A stretch of 56,683 nucleotides of DNA, taken from assembly GCA_902571385.1 (NCBI GenBank), contig CACGBK010000002.1:1-56683 (forward strand), given 5' to 3'. Both the position numbers and the translations under genes were made by a program. The stretch comes from an uncultured Candidatus Actinomarina sp. GTDB lineage: Bacteria > Actinomycetota > Acidimicrobiia > Actinomarinales > Actinomarinaceae. Each line of letters opens with the position of its first letter. Position 1 is the stretch's first letter. The notes beneath the pieces are model-generated. The model was not told where the DNA came from, ran no database searches, and was given only the letters and a program-made list of their open reading frames with translations. Of this stretch, positions 24,420 through 33,357 are shown in pieces.

Positions 24420-24856
24420 CAACCAAACCAGTTTTAATAAAAGAATCAATACTGGTTGATCAAAATTTTAGTGATTTAAATCAAAGCATTGATACAGCAG
24501 GAAACCTCCTTCTTGAGAATGGATACATTGAGTCGGAGTACATTACTTCTATGAAAGAGAAAGTCTTAGAACATCCATATACAACATATTTGCCTGGAGC
24601 AGGAGTAGCAATACCCCATGGCATGTCAGATGGTTTTAAATTCATAAAACACACTGGTATCAGCGTTTTACAAATACCTGATGGGGTAGATTGGATTGAC
24701 GAAAAAGTTTATGTAGTAATCGCAATTGCTGCAAATAGTGATGAACATATGAATGTTTTAGCATCTTTGAGCGACGCTCTCGAGTCAGAAGAAGATGCAA
24801 AAAAACTTTGGAAAACAAATTCAGTTGATGAACTTTTTTCGATCCTAAGTAATTAA
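24416..24856 (+). CDS. mtlF: PTS mannitol/fructose-type EIIA component
   Basis: 146 aa. PTS_EIIA_2 domain: LLLENGYIESEYITSMKEK, then the active-site block YLPGAGVAIPHGM with phosphohistidine H68, and HMNVLASLSDAL. It is the freestanding MtlF-type IIA, receiving phosphate from HPr. ATGA overlap with EIIB and 2 bp to mtlD show one transcription unit. Confidence 0.92.
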   Translation: MTTKPVLIKESILVDQNFSDLNQSIDTAGNLLLENGYIESEYITSMKEKVLEHPYTTYLPGAGVAIPHGMSDGFKFIKHTGISVLQIPDGVDWIDEKVYVVIAIAANSDEHMNVLASLSDALESEEDAKKLWKTNSVDELFSILSN

Positions 24857-24858
24857 TA

Positions 24859-25938
24859 ATGAGTAAAGTCGCATTACATTTTGGCGCTGGAAATATAGGA
24901 AGAGGGTTTATCGCTCCAGTACTTCAAGAGAACGATTATGAAGTAGTTTTTGTTGATGTTGACAAAGATCTTGTTAATGATTTAAACACTTTAAAAAAAT
25001 ACAAAGTAAATTTTATAGGATCAAACAATGAATATATTGATATTTATAACATTAAGGCTGTAAATATTAGTGATACAGAGAAAATTCAAAGTCTAATTTC
25101 AAATTGTGAGATTATTTCAACATCGGTTGGTCCTCAATATGTAAAAAATGTAATCGAGGCAATTTCAAACGTAAGAATAGACAAACAAGTAAGCTTTATT
25201 GCATTTGAAAACAAATATAGAGCTTCAACATCAGCAAAAGAAGAAAGTGAATTCCACAACGAAAATGTAAAATTTGTGGATGTTGTAATCGATAAAATAG
25301 TACCGCTTCAATCAAAAGAAAGCCTAGATGTGAATGTAGAAAAATATGGGTCAATTGTTTTCGATGATAAAAGCACAACACCCTTAAATTTTTCATCAGT
25401 TGTTAGAGATGGTGATTATGATTATGAATTTAAAAAAAAGCTATGGATGCTAAATGGCTTGCACTTATGTCTTGCATACTTCGGGATATCTGAGAATTAT
25501 CAATATATTCATGAGCTGTACGAAAATAAAGAGACACACTCATTCATAAATTTGATATCTTCAGAAATAATGGAAAGTGTACAAATTCTTCAAAAAGAAG
25601 AACATGAAAATCTTGAAAAGTATAAAAATATAATAAATGATCGATTTTCAAACAATAAAATTAATGATCAATTATTAAGAGTTGCAAGAAATCCCATGAT
25701 AAAATTTTCATACTTAGAAAGATTTCATGAACCATTAGATCTTCTAATACAGGATGATAAAAATATTTCAGGATTCAAAAAAATATTAGATTTAATATTT
25801 GATTATCCATATGAGGGAATTGATAGCTTTAATGAGTTCAAAAATGGAGTGCTAAACTTAGGTAGAGAAAATTTGTATAAAAACTTTTGGAAACAAGATA
25901 AAAACTACAATATATATCTTGAAAAACTTGGAGAATAA
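24859..25938 (+). CDS. mtlD: Mannitol-1-phosphate 5-dehydrogenase
   Basis: 359 aa. N-terminal Rossmann motif HFGAGNIGRGFIAP (7-20), FVDVDKDLVNDL, TSVGPQY and FIAFENKYRAS. The C-terminal domain has LWMLNGLHLCLAYFG and VARNPMIKFSYLERF, the typical dehydrogenase C-domain blocks (compare the usual LNGxHxxxA). It oxidises mannitol-1-phosphate from the PTS to fructose-6-phosphate with NAD+. Confidence 0.93.
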   Translation: MSKVALHFGAGNIGRGFIAPVLQENDYEVVFVDVDKDLVNDLNTLKKYKVNFIGSNNEYIDIYNIKAVNISDTEKIQSLISNCEIISTSVGPQYVKNVIEAISNVRIDKQVSFIAFENKYRASTSAKEESEFHNENVKFVDVVIDKIVPLQSKESLDVNVEKYGSIVFDDKSTTPLNFSSVVRDGDYDYEFKKKLWMLNGLHLCLAYFGISENYQYIHELYENKETHSFINLISSEIMESVQILQKEEHENLEKYKNIINDRFSNNKINDQLLRVARNPMIKFSYLERFHEPLDLLIQDDKNISGFKKILDLIFDYPYEGIDSFNEFKNGVLNLGRENLYKNFWKQDKNYNIYLEKLGE

Positions 25939-25939
25939 T

Positions 25940-26275
25940 TTGTCACAATCAAAAAAAGTAAAAATATTGATCTATCCTGGATTACACGCTAGACCTGGAA
26001 GCGAATTTGTTAAATTTTGTCAAAAATTCGATAGTGAGATTGAAATCAAAGTTGGTGATAAAAGAGCAAACGGCAAGAGCCTACTTTCCTTATTTAAAAT
26101 AGAACCTAAACAATTTTCAATTATTGATTTAAGAATTGCAGGATCTGATGAGGTTGAATTAATGGAAAATTTGATAAATTGGAAAACAGATGCTTATAAA
26201 AGTAAAGAGGATTTTGATAATGAAAATATTAACGAAGAAGAACTTTTAGTATTCGAGGTAATAAAAGATGAGTAA
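25940..26275 (+). CDS. ptsH: PTS phosphocarrier HPr with acidic C-terminal extension
   Basis: 111 aa. A TTG at 25940 is preferred: GGAG stands 6 nt before it and mtlD stops one base earlier; an upstream in-frame TTG at 25919 would overlap mtlD. Phosphohistidine block GLHARPGSEF (H16) and the regulatory-type serine in NGKSLLS (S47) are both present. HPr is normally about 88 residues; this has about 22 extra acidic residues (KSKEDFDNENINEEELLVFEV). It carries phosphate from EI to EIIA. It overlaps the unknown gene at 26268 by 8 bp. Confidence 0.88.
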   Translation: MSQSKKVKILIYPGLHARPGSEFVKFCQKFDSEIEIKVGDKRANGKSLLSLFKIEPKQFSIIDLRIAGSDEVELMENLINWKTDAYKSKEDFDNENINEEELLVFEVIKDE

Positions 26276-26543
26276 CCTAAAAGAACAAATAATTAATTCA
26301 GGTAAAGTAAAAAATTCAGAAGAATGGGATGCTACTTATAACAAATTACCAGTTGTTATTGTGGAAAGCATAACAGCATTAAGTGAAGCACTTGAAAAGT
26401 TAGATTCTGTAGGAGGTTATGGGTACCTTTGTATTTGGAAAAAAGATCTTTTTCTTTTTAATATGAAACTTGTTTCTAAAAGATGTGGCGTCATTGATGA
26501 AAATGCAAATATACTGAAAGCTGCAAGAATTCCAAAAAACTAA
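26268..26543 (+). CDS. Unknown 91-aa protein at the end of the mannitol PTS operon
   Basis: The ATG lies within the last codons of HPr (8 bp overlap), so it is co-translated with the PTS genes. Soluble protein: helix-like N-terminus (LKEQIINSGKVKNSEEWD), a central strand-rich GGYGYLCIWKKDLFLF, and a short basic end. No catalytic motif and no family recognised. Context suggests a partner or modulator of HPr/EIIA, but nothing in the sequence proves it. Confidence 0.65.
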   Translation: MSNLKEQIINSGKVKNSEEWDATYNKLPVVIVESITALSEALEKLDSVGGYGYLCIWKKDLFLFNMKLVSKRCGVIDENANILKAARIPKN

Positions 26544-26548
26544 CTTAA

Positions 26549-26818
26549 TTAACCACGTTTTTTTAAAATCCCAAGCTTATGAATTAAATTCAAAGATCCA
26601 ATTGCAAGAAGAAGTTTGATAACCTCTCTCATCCACCAGAGGTTTTGAGGAATGTCCATGAAAGCTCCAATTTGTCCACCTATATAACCACCTAACATTC
26701 CAGCAAAAATTAACTTTAAACCATCTCTACTGCTGACTCCTTTTACAAAAATAGATGCAATTAATCCATAAATTAACCAGACAGCTAGTAATGAAATTAT
26801 TGCCCAAATTGCACCCAT
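26549..26818 (-). CDS. Small glycine-rich membrane protein
   Basis: 89 aa, three hydrophobic segments. The central GMLGGYIGGQIGAFMDIP resembles GlsB/transglycosylase-associated proteins, but similarity is weak. It converges with the PTS operon and precedes no gene on its strand for another 28 bp downstream of CorC. Confidence 0.5.
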   Translation of the reverse strand: MGAIWAIISLLAVWLIYGLIASIFVKGVSSRDGLKLIFAGMLGGYIGGQIGAFMDIPQNLWWMREVIKLLLAIGSLNLIHKLGILKKRG

Positions 26819-26846
26819 GATTATATTTTAATGAAAAATTATTAGA

Positions 26847-28094
26847 TTATTTCTTTGCAATTTTTTTAACAATTACTGACTCAATTCTTCGATTGTCTAT
26901 TTCCACAACGGTAATTTCCAATCCATCTATTGTAATTTTTTCACCTTGAGATGGAAGTTGTTCAGAATGGCTTAAAAACAATCCTCCAACAGTTGCCACA
27001 TCTTTATCGTTTGGCTCTAATCCAAAAAACTCCTCAAAGTCATCTATGTCTGTCTTTCCTTCAATGGTCCACTGACCAGGACCAAGTCTTCTGATCCCTA
27101 AAAATCTTTGATCATGCTCATCAGGTAGATCTCCAACAAACTCTGATAAAACATCCTTAATTGTAATCACTCCTTCAATACCACCATTTTCATCAATAAC
27201 ACAGGCAAAGCTAGATTTGTTTTCTCGAAGAATATTTAAAGCTGATAAAACTGTTGTATATTCTGGTAAATAAATAACATCTTTAACAAGATTTTCAATT
27301 TCAACTGAGTCTGAATCTGCTTTTAGATTAAATAAATCTTTAACATATACAATGCCAAATGTGTCATCCAAAGACTCAGATTTTGAAACAGGCATTCTTG
27401 ATATTCTTTTGTCATTTACTAATGCTTTTACGTCGACAATGTTTATAGGAAGTGATAAAAATAATACATCTACCCGAGGGGTCATTATCTCTTTTATTGG
27501 TCTATCAGAAAAATCTAGTAATGAATCAATAATCTCACGCTCGGCAGGTAGTATCTGACCCTCAATTTCTCCAAGAGCAGTCAATGCTTGTATATCAGCT
27601 TCAGTTACCTCTGCGTCATCTTCATCAGTAGTCTTGACAAATTTCATTATTATTTTTGTTATAGCTTCAGTAAAAGGTGCAAAAACTTTAGATAGCAACT
27701 CTACTAAAAACGTAGTCCTAGATAAAAATACTATTGGAAGTTTTGTTGCTAAAGTTTTCGGAGTTATATCACCAAATATTAAAACAATTACTGTAGTAAA
27801 TATAGTTGCTATGGCACTTCCAGCACTTTCTCCAAATCTTCTAACAAAAATTAATGTCGCAACAGACGCCATTAAGATATTTACAAAGTTATTTCCAACA
27901 AGAATTCCACCAATAGTCTTTTCAATATTTTCTTTTGCTCGCTTTATTCTATTATTTTTTCTTGTATCTTCTAATTGATGGACTTTTTGCTTAGGTATAG
28001 AAGTTATGGCTGTTTCTGAACCAGACAACATGCCAGATAGTATTAAACAAAGAAAAAATACTATGTATAAAACGAAATCAAAATTAATACTCAA
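26847..28094 (-). CDS. CorC/HlyC-family CNNM transporter-associated protein with CBS domains
   Basis: 415 aa. N-terminal DUF21/CNNM domain with four helices (FVLYIVFFLCLILSGMLSGSETAITS; GNNFVNILMASVAT; DITPKTLATKLP). Two CBS domains follow around IMTPRVDVLFL and VVLSALNILRENK-like sequence, and a CorC_HlyC C-domain ends in GLEITVVEIDNRRIESVIVKK. Probably Mg2+/Co2+ homeostasis at the membrane. The start is a TTG at 28094. Confidence 0.9.
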   Translation of the reverse strand: MSINFDFVLYIVFFLCLILSGMLSGSETAITSIPKQKVHQLEDTRKNNRIKRAKENIEKTIGGILVGNNFVNILMASVATLIFVRRFGESAGSAIATIFTTVIVLIFGDITPKTLATKLPIVFLSRTTFLVELLSKVFAPFTEAITKIIMKFVKTTDEDDAEVTEADIQALTALGEIEGQILPAEREIIDSLLDFSDRPIKEIMTPRVDVLFLSLPINIVDVKALVNDKRISRMPVSKSESLDDTFGIVYVKDLFNLKADSDSVEIENLVKDVIYLPEYTTVLSALNILRENKSSFACVIDENGGIEGVITIKDVLSEFVGDLPDEHDQRFLGIRRLGPGQWTIEGKTDIDDFEEFFGLEPNDKDVATVGGLFLSHSEQLPSQGEKITIDGLEITVVEIDNRRIESVIVKKIAKK

Positions 28095-28120
28095 TTTGTA
28101 TATATGATTGTAGAGGATTT

Positions 28121-28450
28121 TTATTCTTTATTAAAGAAATTATTTATTTTAGTTTTGGATAAAGGTTTTACTGCAAAAAAATCAGCACCCACTCTATTTG
28201 CCTGGAATTCATCCGCTTCTCTGTCGGCAATTAAAGCAATTGGTATATTTTTTGTTATTTTTTGCCTTTTTAACTCTCTAATTATTGATGGACCTCCATT
28301 ATTTTTTACCTGCATATCAACTAATATAAAATCAACACGCTCATTTAAATCCTCAAAGTCAATATTTTTCATGAGATCATATTCAAAATCTATATATTTT
28401 TCTATTGATTCTATGACCCATTCATTATCGCTATAAATTAAAATTTTCAC
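28121..28450 (-). CDS. Stand-alone receiver (response-regulator) domain
   Basis: 109 aa, GTG start. Receiver fold with acidic D8 (IYSDNE), phospho-acceptor D45 (FILVDMQ) and K95 (AVKPL). The switch Thr/Ser is replaced by Ala (ALIADRE). No output domain and no kinase nearby. It may act by protein-protein contact, as CheY or SpoIIAA-type regulators do, or as a phosphate sink. Confidence 0.75.
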   Translation of the reverse strand: MKILIYSDNEWVIESIEKYIDFEYDLMKNIDFEDLNERVDFILVDMQVKNNGGPSIIRELKRQKITKNIPIALIADREADEFQANRVGADFFAVKPLSKTKINNFFNKE

Positions 28451-28488
28451 AGTTTTAAAAGCATACTATTCTGTAATTTTAAATAATA

Positions 28489-29607
28489 ATGACATATTTA
28501 ATTTCTACTTTAATTTTTGCTGTAGTTGGGACCTCCCAATTAAATATCTTTGAAATCGAAGGTATTTTTTCAAGTGCTCATTTAAATGCTCTAGAACAAC
28601 ACATAATCGATCAAGATTATGATGATGACGACTTATTAATTCTTCAATATAGTTCAAGTGAGGGAAGCAGCGAAAGTGATTTGAAATTAAACGATCTACT
28701 TTCACAATATGATTTTCCAGTGGCTATTTGGTTTGGACCATTTGAAATTTCCATTAATTTTGACTTATTAAAGAATTTTAAATATATAGGGTTATCGCCA
28801 GGAATTGAAATTTATAATGTAAATTTTGACAAGGTAATAGAAGATAAGTTTTGTCTAATCAACGTATGCAATTTGACGGAAAGAAAAATTATTATTTCTG
28901 ATGAGGAAGGTGTTTATGATGGTTACCTTATAGTTGGAACATTAGGGTCATTTATTGAGAATATTGATTTTGATAAAACAGATCAATCAATAGAATTTTT
29001 CAAACCTTCTTTGCTAGAAAGGTTTTACATTGCTATCTCTAACCCAATATTTACATACATGTTTTTTGTATTAGGTTTTGCACTGATCGGTTTAGAACTT
29101 TTTGCAATTGGCCCCGGATTGATGGCAGTAGTAGGATCACTTTTAGTAATTTCATCTAGTTTACCTTTTAATGAGTTTGGAATAAATTATTTGGGTATTC
29201 TTGTATTTTTAATTTCTTTTGTTATTTATTTAAAAATTTTATCAAGAGGCTACTTTTCTTATTTAGGCGTCTTGGCATTTCTAGTTTTATTTGTATCTTC
29301 CCAAATCATGTTTAGTAATTATGAAGTTAGTGTGAATCGACTATTGATGTTAGTTGTATCTATTGCATTAGCTTTATTTTATTTTGTTGCCATACCAACT
29401 GTTATAAGATCAAGACTTACAACAGATACAAGTGGTGGGACCTCTCTTATTGATAAAGAATGTAAGCTAATAGAAATACTTGAATCAGATGTTGCAATTG
29501 TAAGTTACAAAAATTTGAAATTGAGAGTGAATCTTGACCTTAGTAAATCTTATAAAGAAGAAAATACTTATATTTTTATTGAAAAAGACGGAAACTTATA
29601 TATTTAA
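28489..29607 (+). CDS. NfeD-like protein with degenerate protease-like N-domain
   Basis: 372 aa. N-terminal ClpP-like fold (FEIEGIFSSAHLNALEQHI) in which the expected SxGG region reads QYSSSEGSSES. A middle block of four to six helices (YMFFVLGFALIGLELFAIGPGLMAVVG) and a C-terminal OB-type domain (LIEILESDVAIVSYKNLKLRVN) follow. NfeD proteins usually partner with stomatin/flotillin; none is adjacent. The serine-lysine dyad is not clearly visible, so activity is doubtful. Confidence 0.75.
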   Translation: MTYLISTLIFAVVGTSQLNIFEIEGIFSSAHLNALEQHIIDQDYDDDDLLILQYSSSEGSSESDLKLNDLLSQYDFPVAIWFGPFEISINFDLLKNFKYIGLSPGIEIYNVNFDKVIEDKFCLINVCNLTERKIIISDEEGVYDGYLIVGTLGSFIENIDFDKTDQSIEFFKPSLLERFYIAISNPIFTYMFFVLGFALIGLELFAIGPGLMAVVGSLLVISSSLPFNEFGINYLGILVFLISFVIYLKILSRGYFSYLGVLAFLVLFVSSQIMFSNYEVSVNRLLMLVVSIALALFYFVAIPTVIRSRLTTDTSGGTSLIDKECKLIEILESDVAIVSYKNLKLRVNLDLSKSYKEENTYIFIEKDGNLYI

Positions 29608-29662
29608 GAAATATCAGTAAAACTTCGCGAAAAAAACCTTTTGCCATTTAATTTTTTTGAAA

Positions 29663-29668
29663 TAATGT
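29663..29668 (+). promoter_or_regulatory. -10 box for leaderless whiB transcript
   Basis: TAATGT ends 6 nt before the ATG of the WhiB gene at 29675, with no ribosome site between. Confidence 0.4.
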
Positions 29669-29674
29669 TCCAAT

Positions 29675-29929
29675 ATGTTAGAAATAAAAATTTCAACTTG
29701 GCAATACAATGCTCTTTGTAGACAACACAGTACAAATTTATTTTTCCCACCTGCCACCTTTGAAAAAAAAGAAGATAGAGAAAAAAGAGAATTAAAAGCA
29801 AAGGCAGTATGTAATGGTTGTCCTGTAAAACTAAATTGCTTAGAAGAGGCCAAAGAAATTGAAGAACCTTTTGGAATTTGGGGAGGCCTAAATGAAGTTG
29901 AAAGAAAGAGAAACTTAATTTTTTCCTAA
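29675..29929 (+). CDS. WhiB-family iron-sulfur transcriptional regulator
   Basis: 84 aa. The four cluster cysteines are C15 (ALC), C46 and C49 (CNGC) and C55 (LNC), the C-x2-C-x5-C pattern of Wbl proteins. GIWGGLNEVERKR is the conserved glycine-tryptophan turn followed by a basic tail. Wbl proteins are essentially confined to actinobacteria and their phages; they bind sigma region 4. This is the best phylum marker in the window. It converges with selB, overlapping by 4 bp. Confidence 0.9.
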   Translation: MLEIKISTWQYNALCRQHSTNLFFPPATFEKKEDREKRELKAKAVCNGCPVKLNCLEEAKEIEEPFGIWGGLNEVERKRNLIFS

Positions 29930-31605
29930 GTTATCTTTCTTATTCCTGATTTATCAATTTTGGTTGTAATTTTTAATTTATCCAAAAGTTCAAGATACGG
30001 TATGGAATATTTTCTTGAGAGATTAGATTCTTTTTTAAAATCAGTAACAGAAAAATTTTTGGGTAGTTTTTTTACAATTGAAATCAATTTCTCTAAATGT
30101 ATATCAGAAATTATGAGCTTAGAGTTAACTCTATATATTTTCTTAATCAAAAATAGCTCTTTCAGGTAATTTCTATCAAAAGATTTTATGTTAATAGAAT
30201 TAACATCTAATCCGTCACCAAGAAGCTCATATATTTTTTTATATTCCGAAATTAAAATATCTTGATCATTATTTATTTTTATTAATTGATTATTTGAAAT
30301 CTCAATATCTTCATAATTCTTTAAAATTTCCTTAATAATTTTAACTTTTATCTGGTAATTATCATTGAAGTACCTTTCAACGCCAGCTTTATTAATCTCT
30401 GATAAGTCATTTTCTAGAATCTCATAAACTTCACTGAGAATTGATTCATTTATATACTCATCATTTATGCGAGCAAATTTAGTATTTTCTGCAAAATATT
30501 TAACATTAAGAGTGTTAAAAATATCTAATAAATTTTTGACCTCCTTTAAATTTTTAATCTTCTTATTGATTTTCTGATTTTGTATATCGCTTAGAAAAAA
30601 TAAAAATTCTCCACCAACAATTTGATTCTTATCAATATTTTGAATGATGACATTTTCGAATTCTGGAAGCGGAACAGCTTTAGAAATAGTCAAGTTAACA
30701 TAAGTATTTTGTTCCATCTTGATAAAGTTTATTTTTTTAATATTTGCATAATCTGTCCCAAAAAATATTCTTGATGTACCTTTTGAAAAAAGATAATCGT
30801 TGTAATCAGAATTTAATTTTATAAATAGCATATTTGTAAAAACTATTTCTTTATTTGTTAACAAATCGCCTCTTTTCGGAAAAGAATCATTTGTTTTTTT
30901 AAGAGAAATAGCAATCCTCTTTGTTTCATTATTTTCTTGATTAACTGTATCCCTGTTTTGAATTTCTTTAATCTGCAATTTTTGATTATGTAAATTAAAA
31001 ATAATATTTTTGTAATCAAAAGACTTTGATGCTGTGCCTGTAATGACCTTCCCTGTTCCATCGATGGTAAATGCTCTATCTATCCACATAGAAGGATTTT
31101 TTGTAACAAAATTACAAGACTCAATGAATTCATGAATTACTTTTGAAAAATCTTTTCTCTTGGATTCAACTTTATTGAATTCTAAAATTTTATAATTTAT
31201 ATCTTGAAATGATTTGATTTTAGTAAGCAATATTTTCTTATTTATTTCATCTTTGAGTAAATCTGTCTTTGTGTAAATGAATAAAAAATTCCTTTTTTTT
31301 AAGGCAACTAAAGCTTGGAAATGCTCTTCAGACTGTTCAGACCAGTTTTCTGTCGAATCAATAATAAAAAATATGACATCTGCATTTGAAAATCCAGATA
31401 CAGTATTTTTAAAGTAATCTTTATGTCCTGGTACATCGACTATAGAGTATGTTTTATTTTCAAATGTGAAGTAGGTGTAACCTAAATTTATTGTTAGTCC
31501 ACGTTTTTTTTCTTCTGGAAGTCGATCAGTTTCTTGTTTTGTCAAAAAATTCACAAATGTAGATTTTCCATGATCTACATGTCCGGCTGTAGCTATGACT
31601 GTCAT
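29926..31605 (-). CDS. selB: Selenocysteine-specific elongation factor SelB
   Basis: 559 aa, a little shorter than the usual 600-630. G-domain: GHVDHGKSTF (P-loop, 7-16), the DVPGHKDY switch II and TKTD (NKxD position). Domains II-III follow, then repeated C-terminal winged helices (PYLELLDKLKITTKID at the end) that bind the SECIS RNA hairpin. It brings selenocysteinyl-tRNA to in-frame UGA. ATG overlaps the selA stop by 4 bp. Confidence 0.93.
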   Translation of the reverse strand: MTVIATAGHVDHGKSTFVNFLTKQETDRLPEEKKRGLTINLGYTYFTFENKTYSIVDVPGHKDYFKNTVSGFSNADVIFFIIDSTENWSEQSEEHFQALVALKKRNFLFIYTKTDLLKDEINKKILLTKIKSFQDINYKILEFNKVESKRKDFSKVIHEFIESCNFVTKNPSMWIDRAFTIDGTGKVITGTASKSFDYKNIIFNLHNQKLQIKEIQNRDTVNQENNETKRIAISLKKTNDSFPKRGDLLTNKEIVFTNMLFIKLNSDYNDYLFSKGTSRIFFGTDYANIKKINFIKMEQNTYVNLTISKAVPLPEFENVIIQNIDKNQIVGGEFLFFLSDIQNQKINKKIKNLKEVKNLLDIFNTLNVKYFAENTKFARINDEYINESILSEVYEILENDLSEINKAGVERYFNDNYQIKVKIIKEILKNYEDIEISNNQLIKINNDQDILISEYKKIYELLGDGLDVNSINIKSFDRNYLKELFLIKKIYRVNSKLIISDIHLEKLISIVKKLPKNFSVTDFKKESNLSRKYSIPYLELLDKLKITTKIDKSGIRKIT

Positions 31606-32897
31606 TGCGACAAGAAAAAATTTTTAATTATTTCGTCATTTTTTCTATCTGTACTTCTTATATCAATAACTATTTTTTCTTTGTTAGTTCTTGGAATTAT
31701 TGGTGTTGAATTTGAAATTAAGTCATCTAATAAATGTTCATTGTTCAATATATCAAATTTTAACACCGGAGAGTGTATTTTTTTATTTGGCATTGTTCCA
31801 CCCCCCATTATTGAATAATCATCAACAATAGAGTGCTCAAATTTAATAACTTTAGAAATTTCCTCAACCCTTTTGTACAAATCATCATATTTAAGTGATA
31901 TCATTTTCCATAATGGAATTTCAAGCTCATTCTTCGAGATGTATTTTTTGGTAGTTTCTTGTAGTTCGTAAAGAGTAAACGGAGAACAACGATAGGTTCT
32001 AAACAAAGGACTATCCTTAATTTTTTTTATAATTTTTTTATTGCCGGCAATAATACCTGACTGGACAGAACCAAATAGTTTATCACCAGAAAACATAACA
32101 ACATCGGCACCGTCTTTCAAAGATTCTTGAATCGTAGGCTCATTATCAAATATTGATATATTTTCTTTTTTTAAAAATTTTCTTGAGATCACTAATCCGC
32201 TTCCAATATCATGTAACAACAAAGCATCGTTTTTGTCTGCAAGAGATCTCAACTCTTTTATATCGACATCTTCTGTAAAACCTTCTATTGAATAGTTTGA
32301 TCTATGTACTTTAAGTATCAAACTTTTGTCGTTTTTATCCAATGCCTTTTGATAGTCTTTCAACCGAGTCTTATTAGTAGTGCCTATTTCTATCATATTT
32401 AATCCAGTTTCTTGTATTATCTCTGGAAGCCTATAGGAACCACCAATTTCAATTATTTCCCCACGTGAAATAATTACTGAGTTTATTTCAAATTCATCCT
32501 TCAATGTCTTTAACGTTAGAAATAAAGAAGATGCATTATTGTTAACAAAACAAACATCCTGAGAATTTATCAGTAGGTTCATAAATTCAATCAAAAATTC
32601 ATTTCGCATCCCTCTTTTTTGATTAAAAAGATCAAATTCTATATTTGTACTTTCTCCAGAATAATTTGTATTTATTTGTGATCTTCCAAGATTTGTATGC
32701 AACAACGTTCCCGTACAATTTATAACTTTTTTTTGAACTTTTGCAGAATAATGGGACACTTCATTTTTAAAATATTCAATAATTTCATCTTTTTCCAGAG
32801 TGTCAAATTTAAGGTTTTGGGCAACGTATATTAAAATTTCCCTGGGTAAGTCAGAAATTACCTCGTTTACAAGGTCGTTAATTGATATTTTTTCCAC
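31602..32897 (-). CDS. selA: L-seryl-tRNA(Sec) selenium transferase SelA
   Basis: 431 aa. PLP-fold protein with INCTGTLLHTNLGRS, VNNNASSLFLTL, LLLHDIGSGL and the PLP lysine K273 in FSGDKLFGSVQSGIIAG. It converts seryl-tRNA(Sec) to selenocysteinyl-tRNA. The order selA-selB is the common one. selD (selenophosphate synthase) and the tRNA-Sec gene are not in the window. Confidence 0.93.
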   Translation of the reverse strand: MEKISINDLVNEVISDLPREILIYVAQNLKFDTLEKDEIIEYFKNEVSHYSAKVQKKVINCTGTLLHTNLGRSQINTNYSGESTNIEFDLFNQKRGMRNEFLIEFMNLLINSQDVCFVNNNASSLFLTLKTLKDEFEINSVIISRGEIIEIGGSYRLPEIIQETGLNMIEIGTTNKTRLKDYQKALDKNDKSLILKVHRSNYSIEGFTEDVDIKELRSLADKNDALLLHDIGSGLVISRKFLKKENISIFDNEPTIQESLKDGADVVMFSGDKLFGSVQSGIIAGNKKIIKKIKDSPLFRTYRCSPFTLYELQETTKKYISKNELEIPLWKMISLKYDDLYKRVEEISKVIKFEHSIVDDYSIMGGGTMPNKKIHSPVLKFDILNNEHLLDDLISNSTPIIPRTNKEKIVIDIRSTDRKNDEIIKNFFLSQ

Positions 32898-32993
32898 TAT
32901 CTCTAATTCGTTCTATGTTTCTGGCTCATGTATATATATTAAAGAGAAAAATAATCATGTAATAATAAATTTTTTGAATAATTACAACTTTGG

Positions 32994-32999
32994 TATAAT
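32994..32999 (+). promoter_or_regulatory. -10 box (TATAAT) for leaderless erpA/iscA transcript
   Basis: A consensus TATAAT ends exactly 6 nt before the ATG at 33006. A start at the A of ATG is expected. Confidence 0.6.
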
Positions 33000-33005
33000 A
33001 GCTTT

Positions 33006-33353
33006 ATGGAATTACAAATAAAATCATCAAGAGCTGTTATAGCCACAGACAGCGCTGTAAAAAAACTCATTGAGTTAAAAGCTGCTGAGCCCGGAGAAAA
33101 TAGCTTTTTAAGAATGGGTGTCAAACCAGGAGGCTGTTCAGGTTTATCTTATGAAATGTTTTTTGACACAGATAGAGCAGAAAGCGATATTTTTGAATCC
33201 TATGAAGGTGTTGAAATAGGACTGGACGCACAAAGCCTTCAACACATAAAAGGATCAACTTTAGACTACAAAGAGGGATTAATGGAAACAGGTTTTTCAA
33301 TCGATAATCCTAACGCAACAAGAACTTGTGGATGTGGCGATAGTTTTAGCTAA
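33006..33353 (+). CDS. erpA: ErpA/IscA-type A-type Fe-S cluster carrier
   Basis: 115 aa. Three conserved cysteines: C44 in GGCSGLSYE and C108/C110 in TCGCGDSF. The fold segments ITDSAVKKLIEL-like and LDYKEGLMETGFSIDNPNA are family-typical. It transfers assembled clusters to apoproteins. The isolated Nfu_N gene 2.4 kb away is also linked to Fe-S proteins. Its stop lies 4 bp before the stop of the convergent GlnR-like gene. Confidence 0.93.
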   Translation: MELQIKSSRAVIATDSAVKKLIELKAAEPGENSFLRMGVKPGGCSGLSYEMFFDTDRAESDIFESYEGVEIGLDAQSLQHIKGSTLDYKEGLMETGFSIDNPNATRTCGCGDSFS

Positions 33354-33357
33354 ATCT

